Shown here: positions 34,801 through 46,166 of the stretch, piece by piece | Layout of the letters: each line of letters opens with the position of its first letter | Numbering within the stretch: the first letter of the stretch is position 1 | Assembly: GCA_030789695.1 (NCBI GenBank) | Contig: CM061142.1 | Span: 608,830,190 to 608,894,189, forward strand | Length of the DNA stretch: 64,000 nucleotides | Direction of reading: 5' to 3' | Source: Scilla litardierei | Taxonomy: Eukaryota > Streptophyta > Magnoliopsida > Asparagales > Asparagaceae | Notes under the pieces: model-generated | The model's database searches: none | Told to the model about the DNA's origin: nothing | The model's input: only the letters and a program-made list of their open reading frames with translations | Position numbers and translations under genes: made by a program

Positions 34801-37800
34801 TAGCTTCAAAGGAAAATCTAAAAATTTTGTGGATAAATCTTAATGTTATTTTATATAAAAATCTAAAAGTTTACTAGACAATAACCCTTATGCTATTTAA
34901 AAATATAAAAGTTTACTTATTAGACAACATCCCCAGGAATCGAACCCATGACCTTATGATTGGGGAGGAGATGCACAACCACCAAGCCAAAGGAACAACT
35001 GTGTTACTGGTGATAAATTTTATTTACTTAGCCTTAAAATTTGTTTTGGGGGGGGGGGGGGGGGGGGGGGCACCTCCAACGTGGGTCCGCCCCTGATTAT
35101 GCATATATATAGATGGCTGTGATTCAGTTTGGGAAGGACTGCAATACATGGGCGGGCTTCAGTGATAGGGTCATTAGGCATTATTATAACTATCATATCA
35201 TAATGGATAGCCGTGATTACCCAGTGGATGGGTCCATTGATTTTTTTTCATCCGTCTAGAGACCCAGTTTGAGATGAATCTTATCCACATCTTATGCTTC
35301 CTCTATAAGAAATTTTTTCTTTCATTTGGCAATATCCCTTCTATACCATGTTTTTTAAATTCCTGAGTGAAAGCTACTTTGCGGGGAAGATCTTCTTGTT
35401 TGCGTTGCCTCTGAATCTACTTGGTCAGATTTTCACCCCAGAAATTACATCTTTTTTACCGAGGTTAGTATGGGGACCTTAGCAATTACATCCTTACAGA
35501 AGCTAGTTTGTGGATCTGTATTCTATTTAGAACATCCTAGGCTTCCTGCAAAATGTTTCAGATTTATAAGTTGTTTAGTCTGTGTGCAACAAGATACTGA
35601 ATTGTTTGACATCCAAGGAGTGCTTCGCCCATTTAAGCTATCTCCAAAGTTCCCAAAAAAGGAGCATTCAGTGCTTTTGTGAAATACCTTCAAAATTATC
35701 CATAATCAAAATGACCAAGGAGAAAAATAAAATCTCTTGTACCAAAATCTTATTAATATTTGATGTGAACTATGAAGTGTGAAGTTGAATAGGATAACAA
35801 GAAGATGCAGATTATTAATTGACTTTAATATTGTTGTTTTTTGTGCTTTTTGTCAAAATTTCAGGACAATTTACTAATGATGTTACATAATGAGATGCTG
35901 TAGTAGTGCAGTGTTACGGCACTGAAACCATAAACAAGAAGACGAATAAATTATTAATCATCCTTAAAGTTTTTTTGTTTTTGTTATGATTTCTGGACCA
36001 TTCTTGAATCCTGGTGTTTTGCTAAATGACATTCTGGAGTTTTACAGGCACAGGGGACCATACATTTGAGCGGAGGTTGCGGCTTGGTGCACCATTGTTG
36101 AAAGAAAATATAGCAACAATGGTGCTTGAAAGGTGATCATTTTTTCCTGTTAACTCTTAACTAAAAGTGAAACTGTTTTTGGAGCTTTAGATATATGCCT
36201 TTGAAATGCACAAACTATAGCCTTCTTTTTGGCAATTGTAGGTATTAATGTGAACTTTGCTGCAGCCCATTCTATGGACAACGACGTCCTATGCTGCAGC
36301 GGGGTGCAAAGCTTCTATGTGTTAGTGACTTGCTATTACTAGGAAGAGCCACCATCGAGGAAGCTCGTAGTATGTTACACTGGTTAGAGGTTGAGGCTGG
36401 TTTTGGCAAGACAGGAATATGCGGGCTTAGCATGGGTAATGAAAGACCAAATAATCAAGATGTCTTTAAATAGATGGAAAACTGGAAATTATTCTAATGC
36501 TACTTTCTTTCCACTAAATAAAAAACAGTTCGCATGTAACTAATACTCTGTATTAGAAGGTTGAAAAACTAAACACCTTGCATTTAAAACCAACAACTCT
36601 CTTCTTGGCTACCCAGACCTTAATGATACCAAGCTATGGTTATGTTCCCTTGACTTCTGATATTAATCTCCATTAAAGCTTAACATGTGAACAACTTTCT
36701 AGGGGGTGTGCATGCTGCGATGGTTGGATCCCTACATCCTACTCCGGTGGCCACACTGCCATTTCTTGCCCCACACTCTGCTGTGGTGGCTTTCTGTGAA
36801 GGAATCTTGAAGCATGCCACTGCTTGGGAAGCACTGCGAGATGATGCAGCACAGAAGGAAGAAATGACACTTGAACAAGTTAGGGAGCGTCTGCGGTCAG
36901 TATTGTCATTGACCGATGTCACCCGCTTCCCGATTCCCAAAAATCCTCAAGCTGTCATTTTTGTTGCCGCTACGGTAAGGCCATTATTTTGTGTTTGCCT
37001 CTTTCCAGGAAACCTGCAGCTAGTAGGATTATAGAAATGTATGCACCTGAGATGCTTGCTTTGCTAGAAAACTATGAGTGTACTTGGTTCTCTTATTGGA
37101 CAACTTATGTGCCCCATACATGGAGAGTTTAGCTTTCCAGTTTCCACTGTTTTGGGGTGATTGAAGTGTGTAAATACTGAGAACTATTTTATGTGTTCTC
37201 CTAGCAACCAAACATCTGGAGTTTTCCAGGAAATTTAGCATTTTGATTTCGCATTAAGAGTCCATAAATTGAAATCAGTGTATTTAATCAGTAATAGTTA
37301 AGAAGTGCTTAATGTTGATGTTTGCAAGGAAATCTGTAGTTACTTGATAGATGCTAAAAATCAGTGTATCTAATTGGTGCGAATTGCTTAATGTAGATAT
37401 TTGCAAGGAAAACTGTAGTTAGTTGATATGCGTGCACGCATTACCATAAGGTTTTTTGTTTGTCTAAATCAGTGCATCTACTTTGTAAGAAGTTCTTACT
37501 TCAGATGTTTGCAAGGCATCTACTTTGTAAGTGGTTCTTACTTTAGATGTTTTCAAGGAAAACTTCAGTTGATAAAATTTGCACAGTGACGGTTGATTAT
37601 GACAAAATTAGTGGAAGCACCCATTGTTCACTGATTACAAAGCAGCGTAAGTATGATCTCCAAGTTAGCATCATTAAGCCATATCATCTTAATAACGTGT
37701 CACCATGTCTCAGGCAAGGTTTCACATACAATGTTTCTATTTAGTGTAGTTCATAGAATTTGCTCTGCACTGATGTGTTATCCATCTTGTTATGTTTGTG

Positions 37801-37851
37801 TACATGCAACATCGTAGCTCTTGCATCAAAACATCTTTTTTGTGTTTCTGC

Positions 37852-37919
<68 letters not shown>

Positions 37920-38152
37920 TTTTTCATGTGATTCTTTGTTAGAAACTTTTCTAAACCAATCCTTTATGTCCTCAGGATGATGGCTATATTCCAAAACATT
38001 CGGTCATGGAGCTCCAGCAAGCATGGCCAGGCTCGGAAGTGAGGTGGGTAACCGGGGGTCATGTCTCATCCTTCCTCCTCCATAATGATGCATTCCGCAG
38101 GGCAATTGTCGATTCGCTTGACAGACTAGAATGGAGAGAACCACCCCTATGA
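28875..38152 (+). CDS. ABHD18-family alpha/beta hydrolase (DUF2048), 5 coding exons
   Basis: Predicted serine hydrolase of the ABHD18 family; the substrate is not established here. Coding exons: 28875-29250, 36048-36132, 36266-36435, 36703-36974, 37976-38152. All introns are GT-AG, phases are consistent, total 1080 nt (359 aa plus stop). The start MVSVNLGILHYVLDHIYGAF has a good context (purine at -3, G at +4). HLAGTGDH (123-130) spans the first junction. The nucleophile elbow GLSMGG has Ser209. VAATDDGYIP supplies the acid (Asp302 or Asp303), and TGGHVSSF gives His330, so the triad is complete. The protein ends LEWREPPL. No frameshift or stop, so it looks functional. A tiny upstream ORF (28809-28823) lies in the leader. 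Identification rests on remembered family motifs; length and exon pattern fit plant members. Confidence 0.9.
30840..33890 (-). mobile_element. Probable degraded insertion (LTR-like) in the large intron
   Basis: Composition changes abruptly. It has many short AT-rich repetitive words (ATCATGTAA, AATATCATG), then a purine-rich stretch that reads as CT-rich leader sequence on the minus strand (33200-33700), a pattern common in long plant gypsy LTRs. I could not find paired ends, a target duplication or protein motifs. The 166-codon open frame at 33207-33707 is low-complexity and not convincing. Confidence 0.25.
34074..35095. mobile_element. Non-autonomous Tip100-like hAT element
   Basis: 1022 bp flanked by a perfect 8-bp duplication ATTATGCA (34066-34073 and 35096-35103). 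Ends CATGGGCGGAACC and, reversed, CAGGGGCGGACCC match each other and the CAGGGGCGGAGCC end known for Tip100-type hAT transposons. A G-run of about 23 bases lies near the right end (35048-35070). No transposase; the interior is AT-rich. Sits in the large hydrolase intron. Confidence 0.88.
36975..37975 (+). other. Last intron, with poly-C/(CA)n microsatellite
   Basis: GTAAGG donor, CTCAG acceptor. Contains a C-run (about 37853-37883) directly followed by (CA)n to about 37918. Short diverged repeats (TTTGCAAGGAAA with TAGTT) occur at 37320-37560. Confidence 0.7.
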
Positions 38153-38708
38153 CCACCAATCCCCTAGAACGTCACCCACCCGCACAGCCTTCATTGTTAT
38201 TGTTTGACGAGTCGTGCGTCTGTAACATTGGAATGGAACCACACCTTCAAATTCCGGCTCCCTGGTGCTCGATTGCTCGATTGACATGCCGCAGAGTTTG
38301 TTTGATAAGTGGCATTCTTTGGTTCAGGGGAAAGAAAAGGTTGTACATGGAAAGATTGTGAAGCAGCTGTTAAAACAATGAACTGTCCTGTGTAATTGGG
38401 AGTTCTGTTCCTCTCAACTTTGGTGTTAACAAGCCTGACTCCAACCTTGTATCTGATCGTCTTTTCAATCTCAAAGCTCGTGTCTCCTGAAATTTTGTAT
38501 GTTTGAACTTCTGATTATTATCCTACACCTACGGAGGCAGTAGAAAATAAATTAAAGATATGTTGATATTTATTTATTTATTTTGAGGTAGATATCATAT
38601 CGTTTAGGTTTGTTTCAGAGTTTGCTTTCCTCGAGTGTAGTTCCCAACCGAAGTATATTTTTAGATGCTCGGATTCGTTTATTTTAATCTTTATATTGAA
38701 AAAACTCA
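38153..38708 (+). other. Hydrolase 3' UTR and downstream flank
   Basis: Non-coding sequence after the stop, with AATAAA at 38546-38551 as a candidate polyadenylation signal. The U1-bearing segment starts at about 38709. Confidence 0.5.
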
Positions 38709-39206
38709 AACCATTAATTTTCAATGTAAACTTTCAATGTAAACGTAGTAAACGTAACATAACAGGTCATGCTTTGGACATTAACGGACGAATATCCGAA
38801 ATCATGTTACTATTATTCTTTAACTCTTCCGTCACGCTGTGTTTTTCAATTTTATTTGATAAATAAACAACTATGGATGATCTGTTCTTTTTTCCTAGTT
38901 TTTGTCACGTCCAATATCCAACAGCCTCCATACAAATAAAGAAAATGAACATATAGCAAGAAAATGTTTGATTCAGCGGACGAAGATTACGAAGAAACTT
39001 TCGATCGCCTTCTTTCGTTTGTCCTTGCTTAAATTAAATGGTATGGTATAAAATAGATAAGGATATAACCTGATAATACAATTTCCTACTCGTTTACCCT
39101 ACTACTCGTTACAGGATGGTCGTCCAATCGATAATTAGCACTGTCATTTTTGGGCAATTACCCCCAGCATAATTGTTATTCAGTATGATAATTACTGGGT
39201 CCTTTA

Positions 39207-39256
39207 GTCCCACATCGGCTGCACCACGAGGCTGAAGACGGATGGGCGGGTATAAA
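39207..39256 (+). promoter_or_regulatory. U1 copy 1 promoter: USE and TATA
   Basis: Upstream sequence element GTCCCACATCG at 39207-39217 and TATAAA at 39251-39256, 33 bp apart, the spacing of plant Pol II-transcribed snRNA genes. The RNA starts 32 bp after the TATA start. Confidence 0.85.
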
Positions 39257-39282
39257 GTAGCAGGCTGTGCGACCTTGGATCC

Positions 39283-39442
39283 ATACTTACCTGGACGGGG
39301 TCTTTGGGTGATCAAGGAGGCCCAGGCCTAGTCTTGTGGGCCTTATTGCACTTTGAGGCTGCGCTGGGCTACCATCTCCCCAAGTGGGAGAGTGGACGTC
39401 ATAATTTGTTGCTGAGGGGGTACGCGCCCGCGCGGCCCCCGC
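39283..39442 (+). ncRNA. U1: U1 spliceosomal snRNA, copy 1
   Basis: RNA component of the U1 snRNP, which base-pairs with 5' splice sites. The 5' end ATACTTACCTGGACGGGGTC carries the ACTTACCTG recognition sequence. GATCAAGGAGGCC is the stem-loop I region bound by U1-70K. ATTGCAC is the stem-loop II loop bound by U1A. CCCAAGTGGGAGAG gives stem III context. AATTTGT (39403-39409) is the Sm site, and a GC-rich 3' stem (GGGGG...CCCCC) closes the RNA. Length about 160 nt is normal. GTCTTTGGG replaces the more usual GTCAATGGG. Promoter elements are correctly spaced, so it may be expressed; the 3' box is unclear. Confidence 0.88.
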
Positions 39443-39690
39443 CCAATTCTTTATTTAAATATTTTACTGAATATCATCTATTATATAAGCCCAGAAATGT
39501 GTAAATGAGCTCTTTATGGGCCGTAAGCATTTTTGACGAAAACGATTGCAAGAGAGGGAAGTATATGGGCCAGCGCTGCCTTAAATAATTCTTAAATTCA
39601 AATGAATTTAACTTCAGTAGCATATATTATTCTAAATAATTATAACTATTAAAGAATCATAATTAGAAAAAATTGTAATTAATTGTTTAC

Positions 39691-39821
39691 TGTTATGAAT
39701 AGGACCCATTGGGCCTATTGGGTATCCACCCACATGAGTACCCATTATGAATACTATATAAAGGAGGCTAGGGGTTTCCTAGCCTCAACCCTTCTCCAAA
39801 TCCTGTTTCTCGTTCACAACA
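39691..39821 (+). mobile_element. Copia-B 5' LTR (131 bp)
   Basis: TGTTATGAATAGG...CGTTCACAACA. TATA box at 39757-39762, followed within three bases by the palindrome AGGCTAGG-ggttt-CCTAGCCT (39765-39785). Confidence 0.93.
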
Positions 39822-39824
39822 CGT

Positions 39825-39837
39825 TATCAGCACGATC
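39825..39837 (+). promoter_or_regulatory. Copia-B primer-binding region
   Basis: TTATCAGCACGA directly after the LTR, the form found after many plant copia 5' LTRs (half-tRNA type primer). Confidence 0.65.
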
Positions 39838-40194
39838 ACGCTCGTTGGAGGAGACGGCGGCTCGCGGAAAAGGAGATCCACAAATCGCTCAGAAAAAGAA
39901 GATCGTAATCTTCTCAACGGGGAGCGAAAAGGGCATCCTTCACCAACCGTCGCCTAGATTCCTCGTCGAATCTAGTAGGTAAAAATCCAAACTTTTAGAT
40001 CTAAACTTGCTTTTCTCATTAGATCTGCATGTTTTAGGATCAAAAAGTTCACAAACTCGGTTAAATTCAACATTTTTAATAAGATCTGCATGTTTAAAAC
40101 AATAAAAACTTGTTTTTTAGCGATCAAAACTGTTGAAAAACCCGATTTTTTACCCCCCCCGCCTTCGATCCAAATTTCCGTACGCCCGTAGGGC

Positions 40195-40435
40195 GAAACG
40201 GCGGCGCGCCCTTCGCGCCGCCGGAGGAAACAAACGCCGCGGCCTGAAGCCGCGGCGGCCGCGGCCTGAAGCCGCGGCCCTGTGCCGCGGCCTCAGGCCG
40301 CGGCCAGTTGCCGCGGCTTGAAGCCGCGGCGGCCGCGGCCCGCAGCCGCGGCCTGTCGCCGCCACGACGGCCGCGCCCTACGCGGCCAGCCGTCGCGGCG
40401 ACACGCCGCGGGCCCCCCCAAGGGTTTCCAGAAAC
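40195..40435. repeat. GC-rich hairpin cluster in Copia-B leader
   Basis: Repeated GCGGCCTGAAGCCGCGGC and reverse forms (GCGGCTTGAAGCCGCGGC, GCCTCAGGCCGCGG). Same CTGAAG centre as the Copia-A cluster at 20205-20382 but with CCGCGG stems. Confidence 0.85.
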
Positions 40436-40769
40436 CCTAACCCTAACGGGCTATTTTTCGGGGGAAGCCCAATTTTTAACCCTAATGGGTTGTTTTCATG
40501 GCCCAAAAGGCCAGAAAATTAGCCCATCCACAGAAATTATTTTATTTATTTTTTGGCCCTAAAAAGCCCAAAATAGTTAAAAGAAATTTTTAAAAGGGTT
40601 GAAAGCGGTAAAATAAAACAATAAAATATGGATCAAAAAGGCAAAAGTTTTCAAAAAAAAAATGTTCTTGCACGTCGCACACAATTTTAAATTATTTTAA
40701 ATGCCTGTGTTTCGATTATCTGCGTGGTTGTATGTTGCAAAAATATTATCTGCGTGGATGTGCAAATAT

Positions 40770-41051
40770 TAGGCTATGTTTTTAGGGATCAGCCAGGTTT
40801 CCGACACCGTTTTAAATTCCCGCAATTTTTCTTTTCTTTTGAGAGAAACTTTGTATGTGAGGATGAAAATGTAAATAAGAAGACCGAAGGACACCAAAAA
40901 GAAGCTGAAGGCGTTTCGCTCAATGAAGATAGGGGCTTCTCTCTGAAGTTCCCGAGTTGTAATTTATTTTCATGCTTTTTATTTTTGATGTAACCTCGGA
41001 CTGGACTTTTTATTTATTTTTCGGTGTCGGCTGGCTGATCCCCATAGCCTA
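40770..41051 (+). other. Copia-B leader stem-loop
   Basis: Arms 40770-40809 and 41022-41051 pair over 30 bases (TAGGCTATG, GGGATCAGCCAG, CCGACACCG), interrupted only by unpaired TTTTTA and GTTT on the 5' side. Counterpart of 19373-19629. Confidence 0.8.
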
Positions 41052-41059
41052 AGGTCATT

Positions 41060-44000
41060 ATTTCTGTTTTTCATTGTTTTTGCATTAAACTGCGTGGTTG
41101 ATTAATTAGTTTTAATACCATGTTTTAATGTCACAATGAAAACCATCAAACAGCATGCGTGATTGTTAATTTTTAGTAATTAATTATTCACATTATCTGA
41201 AAAGAAAAAAGAAAAAAGCATGCTAAAATCACTTTAATATAGTTCAACGCCTATTGCTAGACTATATACATGCGATAAGTTTTCTTTAAAAATGCCTGCA
41301 ACATATAAATAGCATGTGTACATCATACTTGTTTCATTCAAATGTACATAATCTTTAGTTTACAAACTTTACATTATATGTATGATGGGCTCATGATATG
41401 ACGATATTTATGACAATAAGACAATAATGATTTCAAAAAGTTTAATATCATATCCTCTTTATGAACCTGAAGTTTCAAAATCAAATCAAAAGTCAAACAC
41501 TCTCTATCCCTAATAAAATAAATACGATGGTTTATGCGAAAATTAAAATTGCTATCTTTATAAAAGATGCATACTTTGCGGTAAACAGATATATAAGATC
41601 TATGATCTATATAATCAAATATGGACACCAGAAGTTTTCCATAATACAGCTAAACTCTTTAAAGGAGTTCTCTCCTTTATTCTTACAAGGAAAGATTTTT
41701 TTTTCTAGCCTTGAATATAAGCATACGCCTGAAGTCGTGGCTTAATGAATAAGTGAGAAATATATTACGCACCCACGTATTTGTTCCCCTCTGAGCATGG
41801 TAAACTATCCACATAAAATTTGAACGACTCAAGTAAATGGCCTGAAGCTATACTCGAGCATTCAAATAGACTTTTTAAAAGTCCCTTATTAATTAGAAAA
41901 GTGGAAGTATAAATAATTTGCTCAAACCCCTGCTTATGTCTCCTTAGCAAGACTAACTTTCATTGTCCTTTATAAAAGGAATATTGAAATCAGGGGAAGT
42001 TCAGGATCAAACATGACCTGAAATAATAAGGAAAACTCAAAACAGGGGAAGTCTTGGATTAAATGGGAAAGTGAAGATACGATATACCTCGACATGGAGT
42101 AAGCAATGGCAAGCCAAAATCAGACCAGAAGTTCTGATAAGAGCCATAATGTTTTTGCAAACATCAATGTGCATTAACTTATGCCATATAAAAATACATA
42201 CATATCTAGTCAAAACGACGAAAGTCTAATTGACCTTATGTATATTTTGCTACTCCCCGAGGACAAATAAACTTTGAAATCAAATCTATTGTCATAACAT
42301 AAGTCTTAAATGAGCATAATTATTGTTGTATGTTTTCAAGAGCACACATCACACTTGTTGACTTATCATCAGTATTATTCCCTTGCAGTTTTAATATATT
42401 TTATTTTACTGCGTATGTTTCGCTATCTTGAATACCCCTAAAAAATAAAATGAGGATGCCATATACTCTCTGAAACTTATACAGTTTCAAAAAGGATATT
42501 CGTCAAAACGAAATCCCTAATGACTCAAGAAATAAATGAAGCCTGAAGCTTTGTCCCAAAATGATCCGCAAAATAGTCAAAGTGAAGATGTAATCCTTCA
42601 CAGATTGAACACAGTTCAACTATTACCGGACAAAATTAACTTGAGCATTTTAATGGACTTTTCAAAAGTGCCACATAAATTCAAAAGAGGAATTATTTTG
42701 GAACACCAGAAGTGTCCAAAATCGACCAATTTTGGATCGATATCACCCTGAAGTGATGATGCAAGACATCATCAACCAGACGAACCCGAAGATTCGTCAA
42801 AAAGGGTGAAACTTTCATTGTCCTATTCAAAAAGGAAAAATGAAAATGAGATCATCTCCATTCACATGGACCTTGACTCTCCCCACTTCCTCAAATGAAT
42901 TTAACATGATATACTATCATCATTATAGATAATGAAGACCTTTAGGTCTCTTGAGAGTATTTAAGGGATATAAATAGGCTTCGTCCACTCCCTTAACCGG
43001 ACTGATGATGTACCCTTGGTGTACTCATCAATATATCCTCTAAATAAATGGTCATTATCCAACCACACTCTTTTATAAAAAGGTGGTAACTCTGGATAAC
43101 ACTGGGAAACTTAAATGTTTTACAACTGGAAAAATAACGAACACCCTGAAGCTTGTGTTCACACCCAAGTATGGGTAATATAAATCATTAAAATGATTTA
43201 AATGGATTTCTTATCCATTAAAAATCCAGTTGTAGGTGACCACATGGGAACATGCAATTACATTGCAAACCATCAAAACGCATACTTAGAACCTATTTAT
43301 ATGAGTCTGATCACCTCATATAAACAGTTTCCGAAAACCCCTGACGGGGGAAGCGTTTAGAGCACATCTTATAGATTGTGCCATGATGAGTAGACACCCC
43401 CATATCACCAATATAGACCATCAAAATACAGAACTATTTATCGGAAGTAAATATCCCAGATAAATAAAGTCTGAGCACTCTGAACAGGGGAAGCATTTAA
43501 ATTCACTTCTCCTAAGACGTGCATTGATGATCCTATTTTAAAGATTTGATGAGATCCTGAAGATCCCTCAAAACTTTAATGTCCCAGAATCAGTTTCAAC
43601 AGAAATACTACAATCATCCATGAGCCTAAAGCTCAAATGACCATTTAAATCATTAATACCTATGATCTGAATATCATGAATTGTGATGAGATCCTGAAGA
43701 TCCACACTTATGAAACTGTTAAAACAGTTATCAGACATAGTTACTGACAATATAGATATTGTCAAAACTTTCACATCCCTGCTACTAAAAATCCAGCTAG
43801 GATTGAAATACCGAATATATTGGATGCAATCCACCAGTAGCAGAAGTGGATATCCTCAATGGATGAGAGGACATACCACTAGGCTCCAAAAAGAGAGATC
43901 TACTCCTGGAGACCGAAAAAACAATACCACCACAGGAAAGTGAGCTCAAATCCAGAACCTTATTGCAACTTGGTTGCTAAGGACCAATTCTGGATCTGTC

Positions 44001-45140
44001 CATATTCTTTACCCGTCCCAGAACCTTCACTTCTTTAACGCGTCGTGAAGGAGACTCCTCTGGGAGAAATCAAATGATTATAGTACGTACGGGGTGAGTT
44101 TTGGACAAGAAAGAACACCTTTTGTCGACAAATTCTCTCATATTTCATTTTGCCAGTTAAATATAAAATATCGTTTCCACAACTCTGCTTTGCCTGAAGC
44201 AAAGATAGAGATTTGGCCAAATTATAATGTGGAATGAGGCAATAATAAGGTGAGCTGGACTCACTTATGAAATATGAGGTGTTGGACCTGAAGTCCTGGT
44301 ATCAAAAATGATATCAAATCCTGTGGGATAACTGAGTATTGAAGGAGAATTAAAATAAAATCGTTAACTATAAGCATTTTAATTTGCTATAGTTTTAGAG
44401 GTATAAATCGCTCAAACCAGGAAGTAATCAAGTAAGATGAGCTGAACTCACTTACAAGATGAATCTGATGCATCGACTGGTTTATGTCAAGGCGTAACCC
44501 AACGAATGGCAAAAGAGGGAATTTTTGGTTGATGTTGCTATTGGATGTGACAACATCACCGATATAAAATTTCTTCAACTGCATGTACAAATTTCTTTAC
44601 TTTCCTTTCTTTTTGGGACACATATTAATAATATGGTTAAAGGAAAGACAACCTAGACAAAGATCCTTAAAGGACTCATACTAAAAGGTTGTTGTTTGCA
44701 CCTCTTAAAAACAGTATTGTTCTTAAGAGAGCAAATTAAAAGATTTGAGATTATTTTAATAACTCAAAATATTATCGGATCTCCTGAAGAGAAATTACCG
44801 AAATATCTGTTAAAGCCTATCTATCAGATATGATATGATATGAAAGCCCTAGCTAGGCATAAATTCTAGGCTTACAGAACTTTAATCATCCTGAAGATGA
44901 ACCATCATCCTGAAGATGAACTATTATCCTGGAAATGAACTATCATCCTGAAGATGACGTTAATAAATCATCCCGAAGATGTAAACTTCATACAATGATG
45001 ATTGATGAAGAAACATTAATTTCATTCTCCACCAAATACACCTATTTGGTTGTATGGATATACATTAAAAGACCCCTTTCCGTTAGCTGGAAGAGGGGAA
45101 GAGTATATATGGTCCGGAAGTACCTTAAGTGTCTTTGAAA
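41060..45140 (+). other. Copia-B interior, non-coding
   Basis: AT-rich sequence without open frames above about 95 codons. CAGGGGAAG-type purine tracts recur at about 41991, 42043, 43346, 43485 and 45828, besides the true tract at 46018-46030. Confidence 0.6.
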
Positions 45141-45144
45141 CACT

Positions 45145-45290
45145 CTTTTACCTGGCCAACTGCATGCGTCTCTTTTGAGCGTTAGCAGTATAGCTATTAG
45201 CCAGGTACAGTGCAGTGCCCCCAGCGCACCACTGGACCAGAGATATGTAGCTTCTGCGCTATCTCCAAGGGTCGAGGAAAAATCCTCTAT
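45145..45290 (-). pseudogene. Copia pol (RT C-terminal) remnant in Copia-B
   Basis: Minus-strand sequence resembles the end of copia RT (YLANC, ARYS, H-W) seen intact at 6976-7245, but with stops and indels. It is inverted relative to the element's own plus orientation (set by primer site and purine tract), so it may be a rearranged or captured fragment. Confidence 0.45.
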
Positions 45291-46030
45291 GTTAAATGTA
45301 TTTGCATATGCAGGTTACAGATCATCGCGATGAATGGAATAAAAGGGACGTCCACCTCCTGAAGATCTACACAGAATCCTTCCCAGTCTACATCCTTCCA
45401 CCATTCCGAGAAGCCCATCACCCAAGGAGCAGTTCAAGAACATACAATGCCAGGTCCTGAAGTACCTCGTAGACAATGACGATTGAGACGTGGAGCTGTC
45501 TACCAAGTTTGCTAGCGCTCCTTTAGTTTCAGCTAATGCCTTATATGAGTGAAACTTGTATAGATGAGTGATGCTTGTACTTTACTTTTGCTTTCGGAAT
45601 GTTGTAGATGAGATGGATGTATAGACACATAGGAGATAAATGTATAGATATATAGGAGATCTGCAAGCCTGAAGCTTGATCAGATTAGGGGGAGTCAACT
45701 GTAGAGTTGTACTCTTTTTCCTTGGCTAATGGTTTTTCCCACAGGGTTTTCCATAGTCAAGGTTTTAATGAGGCAACCACATTGACTCTGGATCCAGAAG
45801 TATCCACCCCTCGACACATCCCCAAATCAGGGGAAGTTATGGAGTGATGTACTCTTTTCCCTTCGCTATTGGTTTTTCCCACAGGGTTTTCCATAGCTAA
45901 GGGTTTTTAACGAGGCAGTTACCCTTAACTTGGATCCAGAAGTATCCACCCCTTAAGATACTCAGTAGTACTAATGAATCATTCAATATTCATAAAGTCG
46001 AGTATACCACGTTGGTTGGATAAGGGGAAG

Positions 46031-46161
46031 TGTTATGAATAGGACCCATTGGGCCTATTGGGTATCCACCCACATGAGTACCCATTATGAATACTATATA
46101 AAGGAGGCTAGGGGTTTCCTAGCCTCAACCCTTCTCCAAATCCTGTTTCTCGTTCACAACA
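46031..46161 (+). mobile_element. Copia-B 3' LTR (131 bp)
   Basis: Identical at every base to 39691-39821. Followed by the TTTAC target duplication. Confidence 0.93.
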
Positions 46162-46166
46162 TTTAC

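Larger units (their letters stand above)
29251..36047 (+). other. Large intron (6.8 kb) of the hydrolase gene
   Basis: Donor GTAATTTATG after CTTGGCAG, acceptor TTTTACAG before GCACAGGGG. It is far larger than the other coding introns because of insertions: a clear hAT element (34074-35095) and probably older material at about 30840-33890. The remaining sequence is AT-rich without coding signal. Confidence 0.85.
38709..39604 (+). repeat. U1-bearing segmental duplication, copy 1
   Basis: About 0.9 kb matching 58912-59830 in the same orientation with scattered substitutions and small indels. Includes the promoter and body of a U1 snRNA gene. Copy 2's right end is cut by Copia-C at the matching AAATG. 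Confidence 0.9.
39691..46161 (+). mobile_element. Copia-B: young LTR element with decayed interior
   Basis: 6471 bp with identical 131-bp LTRs, TG...CA ends and target duplication TTTAC (39686-39690, 46162-46166). Primer region GTTATCAGCACGA follows the left LTR, a site typical of plant copia elements. The purine tract GGATAAGGGGAAG precedes the right LTR. No gag or pol frame is open, but 45145-45290 retains a diverged copy of the YLANCTRPDIAFAVNLLARYS region of copia pol, and 44890-45000 has an ATCCTGAAGATGA repeat. A very recent mover with no proteins of its own. Confidence 0.92.

Noticed and set aside
37853..37918. Poly-C/(CA)n and other homopolymer runs as element ends or gaps
   Set aside because: Simple microsatellite expansion within an intron; not flanked by duplications. 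Exact run lengths should be treated with caution.
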